From assembly GCF_002078875.1 (NCBI RefSeq), contig NC_034421.1:12539449-12603448 (forward strand): 64,000 nucleotides of DNA, in the 5' to 3' direction. Below are positions 1 through 10,690 of the stretch, in pieces. A model generated the notes under the pieces. That model had not been told where the DNA came from. It made no database searches and saw only the letters and a program-made list of their open reading frames with translations. This DNA is from Numida meleagris. Lineage: Eukaryota; Chordata; Aves; Galliformes; Numididae. Within the stretch, counting starts at the first letter, position 1. The number at the start of each line of letters is the position of its first letter. Made by a program: the position numbers and the translations under genes.

Positions 1-278
1 CTGCAGTGTGAGGCCACCCGTGCAGGCCAACCCAGCTGGCAGGGCAGGGTAGGACAGGGCAGGGCAGGGCAGCAGTGCCCCCTCAGGGCCCCCTCTATGG
101 ATGCCAGGGCCCCCCAAGGCACAGCCGCTCCCTGCTCCCAGCACTGCGCAGCCGTGGCCCCTCCGTGTGGATAAGATAAGGCCAGGGCGGGCGTGCAGGG
201 AGCTATAAGAGGTCGGCCCCGCAGGCTCCTCCACCACACACTGCCACCAGCCACCAGCCCGCCCCACCAGCCGCCATC
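1..278 (+). promoter_or_regulatory. HBAD: HBAD (alphaD-globin) promoter and 5' leader
   Basis: A TATA box (TATAAG) lies at 204-209, about 75 bases before the start codon at 279, so transcription probably starts near 230-240. Two overlapping GATA motifs (GATAAGATAAG) occupy 170-180, about 30 bases upstream of the TATA box, the arrangement expected of an erythroid promoter that binds GATA-1. A short run of GGGCA units lies at about 50-72. The TATA and GATA motifs are seen directly; their erythroid use is inferred from alpha-globin biology. Confidence 0.8.
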
Positions 279-1208
279 ATGCTGACTGCCGAGGACAAGA
301 AGCTCATCCAGCAGGGCTGGGAGAAGGCCTCTTCCCATCAGGAGGACTTCGGAGCTGAGGCTCTGATTAGGTGCGAGCCAGGCCCAGGGGCACCTGATGG
401 GGTGGGAACTGGGGAGTGGGAGCCAAAGGCTGTGGGCCAGGTCCCAGAGTGCTGGGGTGTGCGGGCTGGGCAAGGGGGAACTGTGGGGCAGCGGAGCTGA
501 CCAGCCTCATTCCGGCAGGATGTTCACCGCCTATCCCCAGACCAAGACCTACTTCCCCCACTTCGACCTCTCACCTGGCTCTGACCAGATCCGTGGCCAC
601 GGCAAGAAGGTGTTGAATGCCCTGGGCAATGCCGTGAAGAACTTGGACAACCTCAGCCAGGCCCTGTCTGAGCTCAGCAACCTGCATGCCTACAACCTGC
701 GTGTCGACCCCGTCAACTTCAAGGCAAGCAGAGGCCAGGATCCAGGGGTCCTGGGGTCAGAAGGTCCTGAGGTTATAGGGTCCTGAGGTCCTGGGGCTCC
801 TGTGGGTCCTGAGGTCAGGGGCCCTGGGGTCTTGGGGTCAGGGTTCTTGGGATCCTGGGGGTCTTGGGGTCAGGGGGTCCTGGGGTAAAGGGGTCCTGCA
901 GTCAGGGGGTCCTGAAGTCCTGCGGTCTTGAGGTCGGGGTGTGCTGGGTTCCTGGGAGTTGGGATCCTGGGGGTCAGGAGCTGGAGGCCGGGGTGGTAAC
1001 AGGGCCATGACAGGGGACAGGGTGAGCCTGAGAGCCCTCCATCCAGAATGAGGGTACTGAGCCCCTGTTTGCCTTGCAGTTGTTGTCGCAGTGCATCCAG
1101 GTGGTGCTGGCCGCACACATGGGCAAAGAATACACCCCTGAGATGCATGCTGCCTTCGACAAGTTCCTGTCCGCTGTGTCTGCTGTGCTGGCTGAGAAGT
1201 ACAGATGA
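279..1208 (+). CDS. HBAD: Haemoglobin subunit alpha-D, three exons
   Basis: Alpha-type globin chain of the minor adult avian haemoglobin (HbD); it pairs with beta-globin and carries oxygen through haem in red cells. Coding exons are 279-370, 519-723 and 1080-1208, giving 141 residues including Met and ending in TGA. The protein starts [12 protein letters not shown] and ends LAEKYR. The distal His lies in GHGKKV and the proximal His in LHAYNLR. Exon sizes and phases match alphaA downstream (second exon 205 nt, third 129 nt in both), so the gene model is firm. Intron 1 is a GT-AG intron. Intron 2 (724-1079) begins GCAAGC, so it is a GC-AG intron, as I recall was reported for chicken alphaD. Intron 2 is filled with a degenerate GGTCCTGGGGTC-like repeat. 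The chain differs from chicken alphaD at several residues, so the bird is related but probably not chicken. Confidence 0.97.
740..990 (+). repeat. Degenerate minisatellite in HBAD intron 2
   Basis: Most of the second intron is a diverged tandem array of units resembling GGTCCTGGGGTC and AGGTCCTGAGGTC. It is G-rich on the coding strand and free of exons. Unit length wanders between about 8 and 14 bases, as in an old minisatellite. Length variation between individuals or species would be expected. Confidence 0.75.
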
Positions 1209-1234
1209 GCCACCACCTACAACTTCAAGTCTTC

Positions 1235-1240
1235 AATAAA
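1235..1240 (+). terminator. HBAD: HBAD poly(A) signal AATAAA
   Basis: A canonical AATAAA lies 27 bases after the HBAD stop codon, inside a short 3' UTR, and is followed by a GT-rich stretch (1259-1275) that can serve as the downstream element. Confidence 0.85.
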
Positions 1241-1275
1241 GACACCATTGCTGCAGCACTGTGTCTGTGTGTGCT

Positions 1276-3101
1276 GGGGCTGGGGACAGGGCACAGGGGT
1301 CCGGGGTGGGCTGGGGCACACCCAATGCTTCCCTGCACCCTTGGGAGGGAGGGAGGAAGGAATCTGCCAGCAGGTCTGGCATGGGGCCTGGCTGGTTAAA
1401 TGTGATCCTGAAGCTGGTAGCAGGAGTCCAAGGACAGAGCTCAGCCTGTGCCTTCCCATGCCTGCAAACCTGCTTGGGCTGGGTGAAGCCAAATGTGTTT
1501 CTTGGAACACCCTGAACGATCTTCCATGGGGGAAGGATTAGCCTCACCTGGCTTTATCACCACAGCTGTTTAGGACTTGACGGGGGATGCTGTGGGAGCT
1601 AAATGCCTGCATGAATTCCGTGGGCAACATGCCAAGTTCACAGAGTGAAAAAAATCCACTGTGAACCATGAAGTACAAACACCATTCATAGCCCCAAGCC
1701 CCTGAGCCACAACTCTAGCAATTGCCAGGGAAGGGCCCTTCCACTCCTGCCCTCGGTGCCTGCTTCTTCCATGGCATCTGGAGAGGGTGGAAACGGGCCC
1801 AGACGGAGCTGTAATCCAACACAAGGCTGCTGCTTTCACTTCATTGGCTTTAGATTTGAGGGAGAAGGTGGGTTATAAGATAGTAAACTAGCCCTGGGTT
1901 TACTCTGCACTGTGATCAGAGGAGGAAGTCAGGGTTTGTGAGGGATGAGGGAAGCTGCACCAGGAAATCAGCACCTGCTGTAGGGAATCCTCATGCCGTG
2001 CCCTGCTCCTGTGAGCACACTCCCAAACACACAGTGCTTTTCCTCCATACTCTGAAGCACTGCCTACACCTCAGCATGTCCATGTTCATTTACATTCAGT
2101 TGTTCCTTTGCCTTCAGCTGGGGGAGCTCTTCTGCCTTTGCAGTTTGCCCCATTGACGTGTGCACGGGCAGCAAACACACAGTCTCCCCAGCATCTTCTT
2201 CCCAGAAGAGCAGCTCCCCTCCTCCACTCTTCCCCTCCTCCTGTGCTCTGATATGGTGCCAGGTCAAGCTAATCTCCCCCAAACATGAATGATAAGAACC
2301 ACTGGAAATGGAGGAAACATGGGTGTAAACTGCCCCCCCACCCCCGCCTCCCCGCACCAGCTCTCAAAACTAGTGGACCCACAGGAGTCCCTTATACGTT
2401 TCCAGCCCTCCTTATCTTCCTCATCCTCTTCATATTCCTCCTCACCTTCATCATTCAGGGCATGCATAGCTCACCGGGGGTCGCTATGGCCGTATATTCC
2501 CCCCTTCCCCTGCTGTGAGCTCCTGTGGCTGCAGGACAATGACTGCATCAGTATCTGGCACTGACCCTGTTGCTCTGCTGTGTGCCCCATTTCCAGCAGT
2601 CAGGGTCACCCCATGCCCCCACAGCAGCAAGGGCTGGGGCGGGGGAAGCTCTGGGGCCTGTTTGCAAAGAGGTGCAGCTGTGGGTCAGGGAGCAGGACGT
2701 GAAGATGCATTGGGGTGCACTGGTGTGAGGTGTGCAGAAGGAATGAGAGCAGAAGGTGCAGTGAGAATGAGTGGTGGTGTGTAGGGGCTACATTGTGTAG
2801 TGGTGTGTGTAGGGACAGTGCGAGTACTAGGGCAGTTTGCATGTGTGCATGGGGTTCTCATGTGTACTGGAGAGGTGCCCACAGCTCCCTGGGGCACAGA
2901 CTCCCACAGTCCTCCTGAACCTACAGCCCCCATATTGCTGTCCCCTCCACTCTGCCTGCTCCTCCCAGGCAGAACACAACCCAGCTGGTCTCCTGAGGGA
3001 CCCCTGTTGGTACTTCAGCCCTAACCCCATGCCAACTGGGGCTGGGGCTGGGGCTGAACCCCAGGGGGCTGGGGGCCAACTGCTCCACCTGCACCAAGGC
3101 A
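1276..3101. other. alphaD-alphaA intergenic spacer
   Basis: No globin-like exon or other gene is recognisable. The stretch holds a pyrimidine-rich tract (about 2395-2460), a GT-rich stretch (about 2710-2850) and a short GGGGCT repeat near 3040-3056. The distance between two co-regulated globin genes suggests plain intergenic DNA that may carry regulatory sites I cannot resolve. Confidence 0.5.
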
Positions 3102-3236
3102 GACCCTAACCTCAACTCATGCCAGTGCAGACACTAACCCTAATCCTAATCCTATAGCCAGCTCATGCCAGCATAACAGTACCCCAACCCTAACACCAAC
3201 CCCAAGCCCAATCCTAAACCTAACACTAGCTCTAGC
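3102..3236. repeat. Degenerate telomere-like (CCCTAA) block
   Basis: Repeated variants of CCCTAA (CCCTAACC, ACCCTAATCC, CCTAATCC, CCCTAACACC, CCTAAACCTAAC) alternate with a unit resembling CTCATGCCAG. The block ends about 125 bases before the alphaA TATA box. The motifs are seen directly; whether they descend from telomeric sequence or only resemble it is not decided. Confidence 0.6.
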
Positions 3237-3269
3237 TTGTGCCAGGGTCCAACCCCCCCAGCCAGTGCA

Positions 3270-3424
3270 GTGTTGTGGGTGGGGCAGGGCGGCAGCCCTG
3301 CCTGGCTGGGGTCCAGCATCTATGGGGCGGGCTGGGGGGCGGGCAGTGGCCAGCACAGCATATAAGGCTGACAGCAGACGGTGGGGGCACCCGTGCTGGG
3401 GGCTGCCATCGCGGAGGTGCAACC
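3270..3424 (+). promoter_or_regulatory. HBAA: HBAA (alphaA-globin) promoter and 5' leader
   Basis: A TATA box (TATAAG) lies at 3361-3366, 59 bases before the ATG at 3425. Two GC boxes lie just upstream (GGGGCGGGC at 3324-3332 and GGGCGGG around 3338-3344), and a CACCC-type element (GGGTGGGGC) at 3277-3285. This KLF/Sp1-type layout fits an alpha-globin promoter. No GATA motif as clear as that in the alphaD promoter is visible between the GC boxes and the TATA box. Confidence 0.8.
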
Positions 3425-4113
3425 ATGGTGCTGTCCGCTGCTGACAAGACCAACGTCAAGGGAGTCTTCTCCAAAATCACAGGCCATGCTGATGAGTATG
3501 GCGCCGAGGCCCTGGACAGGTAGGTGTATTTGCCCATCCTCCGGCTGCCCCTCTCCTGTCTGTCCCTGATCCTCTTCCTGTCCTCAGCTGTCCATGTCCT
3601 ATCCCTCCCTGTGTTACCCGTCCCCCTCCCCGCCTGCCGTGCTGGTCCTGACTCACTGTGCTCCGCAGGATGTTCACCACCTACCCCCAGACCAAGACCT
3701 ACTTCCCCCACTTCGACCTGTCACATGGCTCTGCTCAGATCAAGGCTCACGGCAAGAAGGTAGCGGCTGCCCTGGTCGAGGCTGCCAACCACATTGATGA
3801 CATCGCGGGCACCCTCTCCAAGCTCAGCGACCTCCATGCCCACAAGCTCCGCGTGGACCCTGTCAACTTCAAAGTGAGTGTGTGGGAAGGGGTGACCCAC
3901 TCTGTCCCCATCCCAGTCCTGCTCTGGGCCACGCGGCCACCCCTCGCCTCACCCTCTCGCTCACCCTCTCCTTTTGTCTTGCAGCTCCTGGGCCAATGCT
4001 TCCTGGTGGTGGTGGCCATCCACCACCCCGCTGCCCTGACCCCGGAGGTCCATGCTTCCCTGGACAAGTTCTTGTGTGCCGTGGGCACCGTGCTGACCGC
4101 CAAGTACCGTTAG
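3425..4113 (+). CDS. HBAA: Haemoglobin subunit alpha-A, three exons
   Basis: Major adult avian alpha-globin chain (HbA), the oxygen-binding partner of beta-globin in red cells. Coding exons are 3425-3519, 3669-3873 and 3985-4113, giving 142 codons including Met and then TAG. All introns are GT-AG. The protein starts [12 protein letters not shown] and ends LTAKYR. The distal His lies in AHGKKV and the proximal His in LHAHKLR. The start is the ATG in a strong context (ACCATGG). The second half matches chicken alphaA closely from memory, while exon 1 and early exon 2 carry several replacements. It is the last globin gene in the cluster; the presumed enhancer follows about 0.8 kb downstream. Confidence 0.98.
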
Positions 4114-4183
4114 ATGGCACGGCGGCTACAGCTGGGGCCAACCCATCGCCAGCCCTCCAACAGTGAGCAGCCAAATGAGATGA

Positions 4184-4189
4184 AATAAA
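4184..4189 (+). terminator. HBAA: HBAA poly(A) signal AATAAA
   Basis: AATAAA lies 71 bases after the alphaA stop codon and is followed by TGT- and T-rich sequence (TCTGTTGCATTTGTG), the usual downstream context. Confidence 0.88.
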
Positions 4190-4914
4190 ATCTGTTGCAT
4201 TTGTGCTCCAGCTCTGGTGTCCTTCTCTGGTTGCTGCCTATGGGGAAGGAGTGGGAGGGATCTGCCCTGGGGCTCCGTGCAGCTGAACGGGGGGTCCCCG
4301 GGCCAGGTGGGTGTGTGGAGGATATGGGCTCAGATGGTGGTGTTTGGGTGGTGCTGCCCAGGAGACAGACATGTCTCTGCTCTCTGTGAGGATACTACCT
4401 GCAAGAGTAGATCTCTTACAGGTGCTGGTGGATGGGGAAGCCTTATGGAGAGTGGTCGCTGAGGGCTCCCCACAGCCCCAGCCCTGGCCCATCCTGAGCT
4501 TCCCACCAGAGCCCCATGCCCACGCTGGGATCCTGTGCCCCCCTTACCCCATGAAGCGCAAACTGCAGGGAAACAGATCTCATTCTGGAAGTGCTTGTGG
4601 GAGACGGTGGGGAACAGTTCCTGACATGTGCCACCATCTGTGTGGTGGCACAGAGAGGACATGCTGAGGACCCTCTGCACCGGGGCAGCTTTCTGTGGCA
4701 CTCATAGGACTTCTCTGCTTCCATCTCATAACGCCTTGCTACATGACACTCATGGGGGTCCCAGGGCACACTGAGTGGGCAGGAAGACCACGGCACTCCA
4801 ACAGGAGCCCTCAGTGCCTGGAGCTCAATTTCTACTCTTTGGGCTGTGAACCTCATCGAGGCAGGGGGGTGAGCACAGGCGGTGAAGCGGTGCTGGGTGC
4901 TGTGTGTGGCCCCC

Positions 4915-5085
4915 GGCTCTTATCGCAGCCAGCAGCGGGGCTGGGGATGGCCATGGTCGGCGGGGGCTGCAGGTGGCTGATAAAGAGCTGCACGGGCTCT
5001 TCTCCAGCCCGCGGGTGTGGTGAGGGACGTGGGCAGCAGATAGCCTCGGGGGGCTAAAACCTGCCAGGTGCTGAGTAACTGCAGC
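4915..5085. promoter_or_regulatory. Probable 3' alpha-globin enhancer (GATA/CACCC/NF-E2 cluster)
   Basis: Within 170 bases there are three GATA motifs (TTATC, i.e. GATAA on the minus strand, at 4920-4924; GATAA at 4979-4983; AGATAG at 5038-5043), a CACCC-type box on the minus strand (GGGTGTGGT, 5013-5021) and an NF-E2/AP-1-like site (TGCTGAGTAA, 5069-5078). This is the classic erythroid enhancer grammar, and it lies about 0.8 kb past the alphaA stop. Chicken has a known enhancer just downstream of alphaA, so position and composition agree. The motifs are seen; enhancer activity in this species is inferred. Confidence 0.72.
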
Positions 5086-6261
5086 CTGTCCCTGCCAGGG
5101 CTCTTAATGTAGAGATGGAGGTTCGAGAAAGCCCCGGGTGGCCGGCACAGCAAAACACAGCATGGAGCCCGCCCAAGGCTGCCACGGGTCCCCTCATTCC
5201 TGCCACACATACCATACAAGTGGGTCCAGATGGAAGGATGGACACTCGCCCCAGTCCCACAGTCCCCAGTGACCATCAGTGACCACTGCCCACAGATGAC
5301 TCTGGAGAACTTCCAGCCCTCAAAGGTTCCTGCCGCAAAGCACCAGCCTCAGGCACCACAACTCCACCAGGCCATGCGTCAGTATCCCCTTCCACCTCAC
5401 ACCATCCAGACACATCTGTGGGCATCGCTCCCTCAGCAGAGAGCATCTGTTCTTGGGGAGCACAGGGGAAGCAGGGGCATGGTGCAGGCAGGGCGTGCAT
5501 GGCACTGGGAACTAGTGTGCAAAGCACTGGTAAGAGCCAGTGCTAAATCCTGCATAGATCTGGGCTGTTCCAAACCCTGCTGCAGGGGATCCTTATAGTC
5601 CTGAGTGTGGCAAAGGCAGTGCTTGCCCAAGTGGGGTGAAGCTGCATGTAAAGGAATGGATGTCCTCCAGCCTGGACGGGCCGTGTGCGTGCAAGCAATG
5701 GGAAGCATATATGGAGCATATATGTGTGTGTGCATGAAAAGAAAAGTGCCAGGAGCAATGCAGGGGGACGACATGCACCAGGTTTGGCTGTTGTCTCTGC
5801 TGCCTCTGCCAGGCTTCTGCCTCCAGTTGCTCTCACACCTTGCTGTGACCTCAGGTAGGACTCAGCAGCGACAGTGTTTCAGAGGAGGCAGTGAGCAGTG
5901 TCTTGGCTCTGCTTGGCTAAAAAATGCAGAGCTGCAAACAGCTGGGTGTTTTGTCCCAGCTACTTGTCCCTGCTGCCACAAGATGGAGGCCTCAAGCCGT
6001 GGTGCCTTTATCAGAACCAGCCAGACAGCTCAGCTTTGAGTTGGAGCTCCCAGCCTTTCCCAGAACAGGCTTCCATCAGGCCCCAAGCTCCGGAGCACAC
6101 TGGGGTGCTGGTGCTGGTTTGGAGGGGTGCACAGAACCCTGTGCTGCCCGAGGGGCCAGACCCACTGCCAACAGGATCTGCACTGCCAGCTAGGCAGGGC
6201 CAGGCATGGTGTGGGTACAGGAACCCTGCTCAAGTCTCTTGCCCTCTTTCTACAGTTATAG
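5086..6261. other. Intergenic stretch between the enhancer and CR1
   Basis: No gene, RNA or clear repeat is recognised. Open frames here are short and have no family resemblance. Confidence 0.4.
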
Positions 6262-6870
6262 AAATCACAGAATCACAGAATCACAGAATCACAGAATGGT
6301 TGGGTTGGAAGGGACCTAACAGCCCCTCAGCCCCACCCCTGCCATGGGCTGGCTGCCCCCCAGCTCAGGCTGCCAGGGCCCCTCCACGGCCTCAGGCACA
6401 TCCAGGGACGAGGCACCCTTGGCTCTGGGCAGCCATGCCAGCACTTCACCGCCCTCTGAGTGAAGGATTTCCTCCTCACATCTCACCTAAATCTCCCCTC
6501 TGATAGATTAAAACCATTCCCTCTTGTCCTATCACCATCTACCTGCCTAAAAAGTTGATCTCTCTTCTGTTTATTGTCTCCCTTTATGTATTGGAAGGCA
6601 GCAATGAGGTCTCCCTGGACCCTTCTCCAGGCTGTCCTTTCTTTATGGCAGAGGTGCTCCAGCCCATTGAACATCCTTGTGGTCCTCCTCTGGCCCTGCT
6701 CCAACAGCTCCCATCATTCCTGTGCTGGGGGCCCCAGGCCTGGATGCAGCACCACAGGTGGGGGCTCACGAGGGAAGAGCAGAGGGGGACAGTCCCCTCC
6801 CTGCTCTGCTGCCACCCCTGCCCCGGTGCAGCCCAGGATGCAGCTGGCCCTGGAGAGTGCTTCCTGGAAA
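6262..6870 (-). mobile_element. CR1 LINE fragment, 5'-truncated, minus strand
   Basis: The left end has four tandem copies of an octamer-like unit (ATCACAGA) followed by GGTTGGGTTGGAAGGGACC, which is the reverse complement of the CR1 3' terminus. The body continues through CR1 3' UTR and the end of ORF2 on the minus strand, and stops near 6870. CR1 is a non-LTR retrotransposon whose copies are nearly always cut short at the 5' end, as here. It lies about 1.2 kb beyond the presumed globin enhancer. Confidence 0.9.
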
Positions 6871-7489
6871 GGGGCACGGTGATACGTAGTTCTGGAAGAA
6901 GGCAAGCATCCTAGAGGAGTTTACCAAGAATTTCCCATTCAAAACATACTTCCTCATTTAGCAAAGAAGCAGTGGGAAAATACAGAATTTTCTTCCCGAA
7001 AGCCGATTGTAAAATCCCAGTTGAGAGATCCTCTTGCTGGGGAGATGAGGCAGAACATCACATGCTTACCAAATTTTCTTCTATATTTACATCTGATATT
7101 GGCATCCAATAGGCCAATAGCGAAGCGCATGATTAGTGCAACCTATGGGTCTTTGGCTGAGAAAATCCTGTCCAAGCATCTTGTTTGCCTTAGGTTAGGC
7201 CAGTTATTCTTTCCTCAGTGTCAGCCTTTCCATACCAAACTGCTCTCTCTGATATATTGAAACTATTTTTAACCCGGTGCTTGCAGCCCTTCCAGCTCAG
7301 ACGCATCCGAGATTTTAAGAAGTGTATTCTCTATTACAACACATAAGTTATTGATGAAGGAACAGAGAATAATGATGCTGAACCAAGAACTGGAATCTGT
7401 CACAGAAGGAAAACAGACTCATCTGAAATGATTCATTCTTGGCAATAGCAATGGTTATTACTCATCTCTTACTTCTATTAAATGTCCCA

Positions 7490-8030
7490 CTGTTTGTTGA
7501 GAATTGAAGTTGACTGGCTTATAGTTCCCTGGTTTCCTCTTTTTACCCCACTAGTAATAATAGATCCTATTGTCTTACTTCTGCCACCCCATCACCCTCC
7601 ACCATTTCTCAAAGATTCTGATGGAGTGAAATGGCTTCAATCAGTTGCTGAGGTCAAGGGGAATTTTTTCAGGCAAACAGTCTGGAAGCACTGAAATGAC
7701 TGAACTATGCTTTAATCCACTCTTTCCAGGATCTATCTACCTTCCTTAAGTGTTAGGTCCTTTATCAAAAATGACATTTTAGTGAAGGCTGACTCTATGT
7801 TCTCTCTTCTGTGAGTACTTTTCCTGTCCCTGCTGCGTCAACACCTTCCTTGGGGGATATTTTCTTTTTAGGCTTCAAGACCCTTGTGAATTTTTGTCTT
7901 GGTCTTTTGATCATGTCCCTGTGTGCTCAGTATTCCTTCACCATAATGTCAGTTTTGATGGAGGACTGAAAGTATTTTCTCTCCTTCATTTCCTAAAAGC
8001 AGAGACTGCACCCAGTGGAGCAACCACATC
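7490..8030 (-). mobile_element. Ancient CR1-type LINE fragment (ORF2), minus strand
   Basis: Stretches such as TTGACTGGCTTATAGTTCCCTGG (about 7508-7532) and TTTTAGTGAAGGCTGACTC (about 7776-7795) match, in order, the reverse complement of the reverse-transcriptase region of old amniote CR1 elements as known from reptile genomes. Divergence is high and no frame is open, so this is an old relic. The assignment rests on remembered consensus and was not aligned. Confidence 0.65.
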
Positions 8031-8689
8031 AAGCATCAGTCATACAGGTCCCTAGAGAGAACAGGGCTGATAAAAACAAGCATTATCAGAACTTAAAACA
8101 TTGTCTGTGCTTCACTGCCATTGCAAAAAATTTAATGTCACTAACAATGTCTTAGAAAAACTTTTTGCTCATCCCCCTCCGTGATGACCTGTGAGTAATC
8201 CAAGTCCCATTCTGTGAGTTCCCTTTGACCAAGAAGGCACAAAGCATGCTGAGCCCCCTGCTGCTGGAGATACCCATGGCAGAACCCAGGCCTTGGGTTT
8301 TACAGCTGAGAGGAGGTGGAGCAGACCTGCGGTAGTTTGACATTGGCCACAAATTCCTTCTCAGGGCTGTCACTGCTGCATAGGAGCCACTCGTCAACCA
8401 AACAGCAGGAACTTAGCACAGCTCCCTCGCACTGTTTTCCCATTTTCTTTGTGTGGCTGACCACGTCTGTTTTGCTAGTTAGATCCAGCCAGATTTCCAC
8501 TGCGGCTGTACCACTAGGAACCCTTTTCAGTGAAGAAACAGCACTTTTCTGTCAGGCCTACTGGATGTTGTCCACTAAGGATTGATCCCATTCTCAATAT
8601 GAAATGGAACTGCAAACATTTCTTCCTGCCAGTCACTTGTCTTCCCACCACACGCCAGCCACCTGAGATGATCTGAATGTGCTTAGGGA

Positions 8690-9115
8690 TGATGACATAG
8701 AGAACACAAGAAATGATCTGCTGGACCAGGTGGTTGGTTCATCTCACCCAGTGTTGTGCTCAGCAAGAGGAGACGGCATTAGGGAGAGCACACGAGCCTC
8801 GTCGTTTTAGGTTGTGCTCCTCCAACATCTGCAGCAGGAGTAAATGATTTCAGAGAGTAAGTTCCTGCATGTTGCCTTCAGCATCTGTTTATTGACCTGT
8901 TGTTCATGAATTTGCTCGTCCCTTTATAAACCTGCTGACCCCATTTGTTTCTGCAGCCTCCTGTGGCAGCAGGTTCCAGAAGTTCATTCTCCCTCCCTAC
9001 CTCACATCAAGTCCCTTTTATCTGTTTTAGACCAACCTGCTAGACTCATCGATGGCCTCTAATTCCAGTACTGCAGAATCCAGTGAGCACCAGATCCACG
9101 TTCCCCTTGTGATTG
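8690..9115 (-). mobile_element. Ancient CR1-type LINE 3' region, minus strand
   Basis: The order of motifs follows the reverse complement of a reptile-type CR1 3' end: a segment like ACAAGAA...GGACCAGGTGGTTGGTTCATCTCACCCAGT near 8707-8756, then TTTATAAACCTGCTGACCCC near 8922-8942 and CCTCCTGTGGCAGCAGGTTCCAGAAGTTCA near 8957-8986. It is strongly diverged. Together with 7490-8030 it may be part of one rearranged old insertion or two separate ones. Confidence 0.6.
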
Positions 9116-10690
9116 TGTGAAGCTGGCCCTTTCTGTGCCCTCTCCTGACAAACCCATCTTCCCAGACCCTCGTCATGCCGCAGCTGCCCCATGCCCATGC
9201 CCATCTCACTTGCTCTCAGGGCACTCCGCTGATCTCAGGACTCCCTCTGTGTGCACTGTGTCCATAGATAGAGGGCAGAACTGCACAGCCGGTGCCAGCC
9301 ACAGGTGGGGCTCCCAGGGCAGAGCAAGAAAGGCGAGCCTGCAATGAATTTGATGCATGGGAAAAGACCTGAGACACTGCTGGATCACATTAACCCATAG
9401 GCTACAACGGAAAGCCTTTCACCCCTCTCCGGCAATGAAGGAACAACATCCGATATTTCCATCTTGTGTTGCAGCATACTTCTCTCAGAAGATTTTTGAT
9501 CCATGTTCCTGAGATGCAGTTCTTCACTGTAATCTTCCTTTCCAGATCGCCTACCATTGTGATTTCAGTTAGGCAATGAGCTGCAAGGCAGACACAACAC
9601 AGCCAGGCTGTAGCTGGAGGTGGATAGAACACAGGGTTTCCCACCCAGCTCTGCTTTTTGACTCCTTGTACCAGAACCAGACAAACAGAGCTAGAGGAGC
9701 AGGCTGTGCCAGCTCTGTGCTCTCACGGAGAACCTCTGCTGACGGCCGGGAGGAGCCCAGTGATGGATTTATGGAAAGCAGGGCAACAAAATGTGCAGCT
9801 GCTTCGTCAGGAAGATTTTATGCCTCCTTCAACAGTTGAGGAGCTGAGTGCCTTTTTTAATAGTAGAAGGGTATTTATCAAAATTCATGGGTCAGCACTG
9901 CTAAAGCTCCATGGACTGAATTTGGACAGGTCACCATCACTTATTTTTCCAAATCATACCTTGAGATGGGGATGTTTTCAGTACACGGTTCAAATTTCTC
10001 CCCAGGCCTGTTTGAAACCCTGTAGGGTATGGAAACTCTGGCCTTGGTGTAGCTATCATCCCTTACATTTCAGTGCAGACAGAAGCTCACCAGGGGCTTT
10101 CCAAACACTGGGATTTTTGTTGACACCACACAAGAAGACAGATATCACTGCTGCTGGGTTATCTGCCTGGGAAAAACATGGCAAAAATCATCACGAACTC
10201 CGGAGAAACCCCCAGCAGACTCTTACCCACACAGATTAGCGAATTTCAGATGTGGCCCACACATGAGATTTGGAGTTTTAAGGGTACACAAGGAAGATAA
10301 AGAATTTCTGTTGGTTCGTTAAACAAAAAACATTCTTGGAAATTCTTGACGTTCTCTTCCAGGCAGAACAAAAGAGATCATATCCTCACTTTAAAGGCCA
10401 ACCCTACTTGTGACAGTAGAACAACAATACCTCTGTGCCAGATAGGCTGACAAAGATGCCCCTGACCTCAGGAGCACGCAGGCTCTGAGGTGTGATTGGG
10501 TCGGTGGGGAAAGGGGATTTTTTCAGCCTTAGTACACACGGAAAGTTACTGGAAGAGGTGCATAACCCGTTTGCTGTGTACACAGCAGCTGGGGCAAGAG
10601 CTAATGTGGAGTGATGTGCACATCCTGGTGTTACTGCAGGGGCTCAGCAGGTGCAGAGGTAGCATCGCCGCAGGGTGCGGGGGTTTGCCA
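9116..10690. other. Intergenic sequence upstream of TMEM8A
   Basis: No gene is recognised. An open frame at 9658-10239 (193 codons) has no family resemblance, and I treat it as chance. A single GATA motif (AGATAA) lies at 10295-10300. Confidence 0.4.

Noticed and set aside
6262..6300. Regular ATCACAGA repeats as a CRISPR-like or satellite array
   Set aside because: They are the terminal octamer repeats of CR1.
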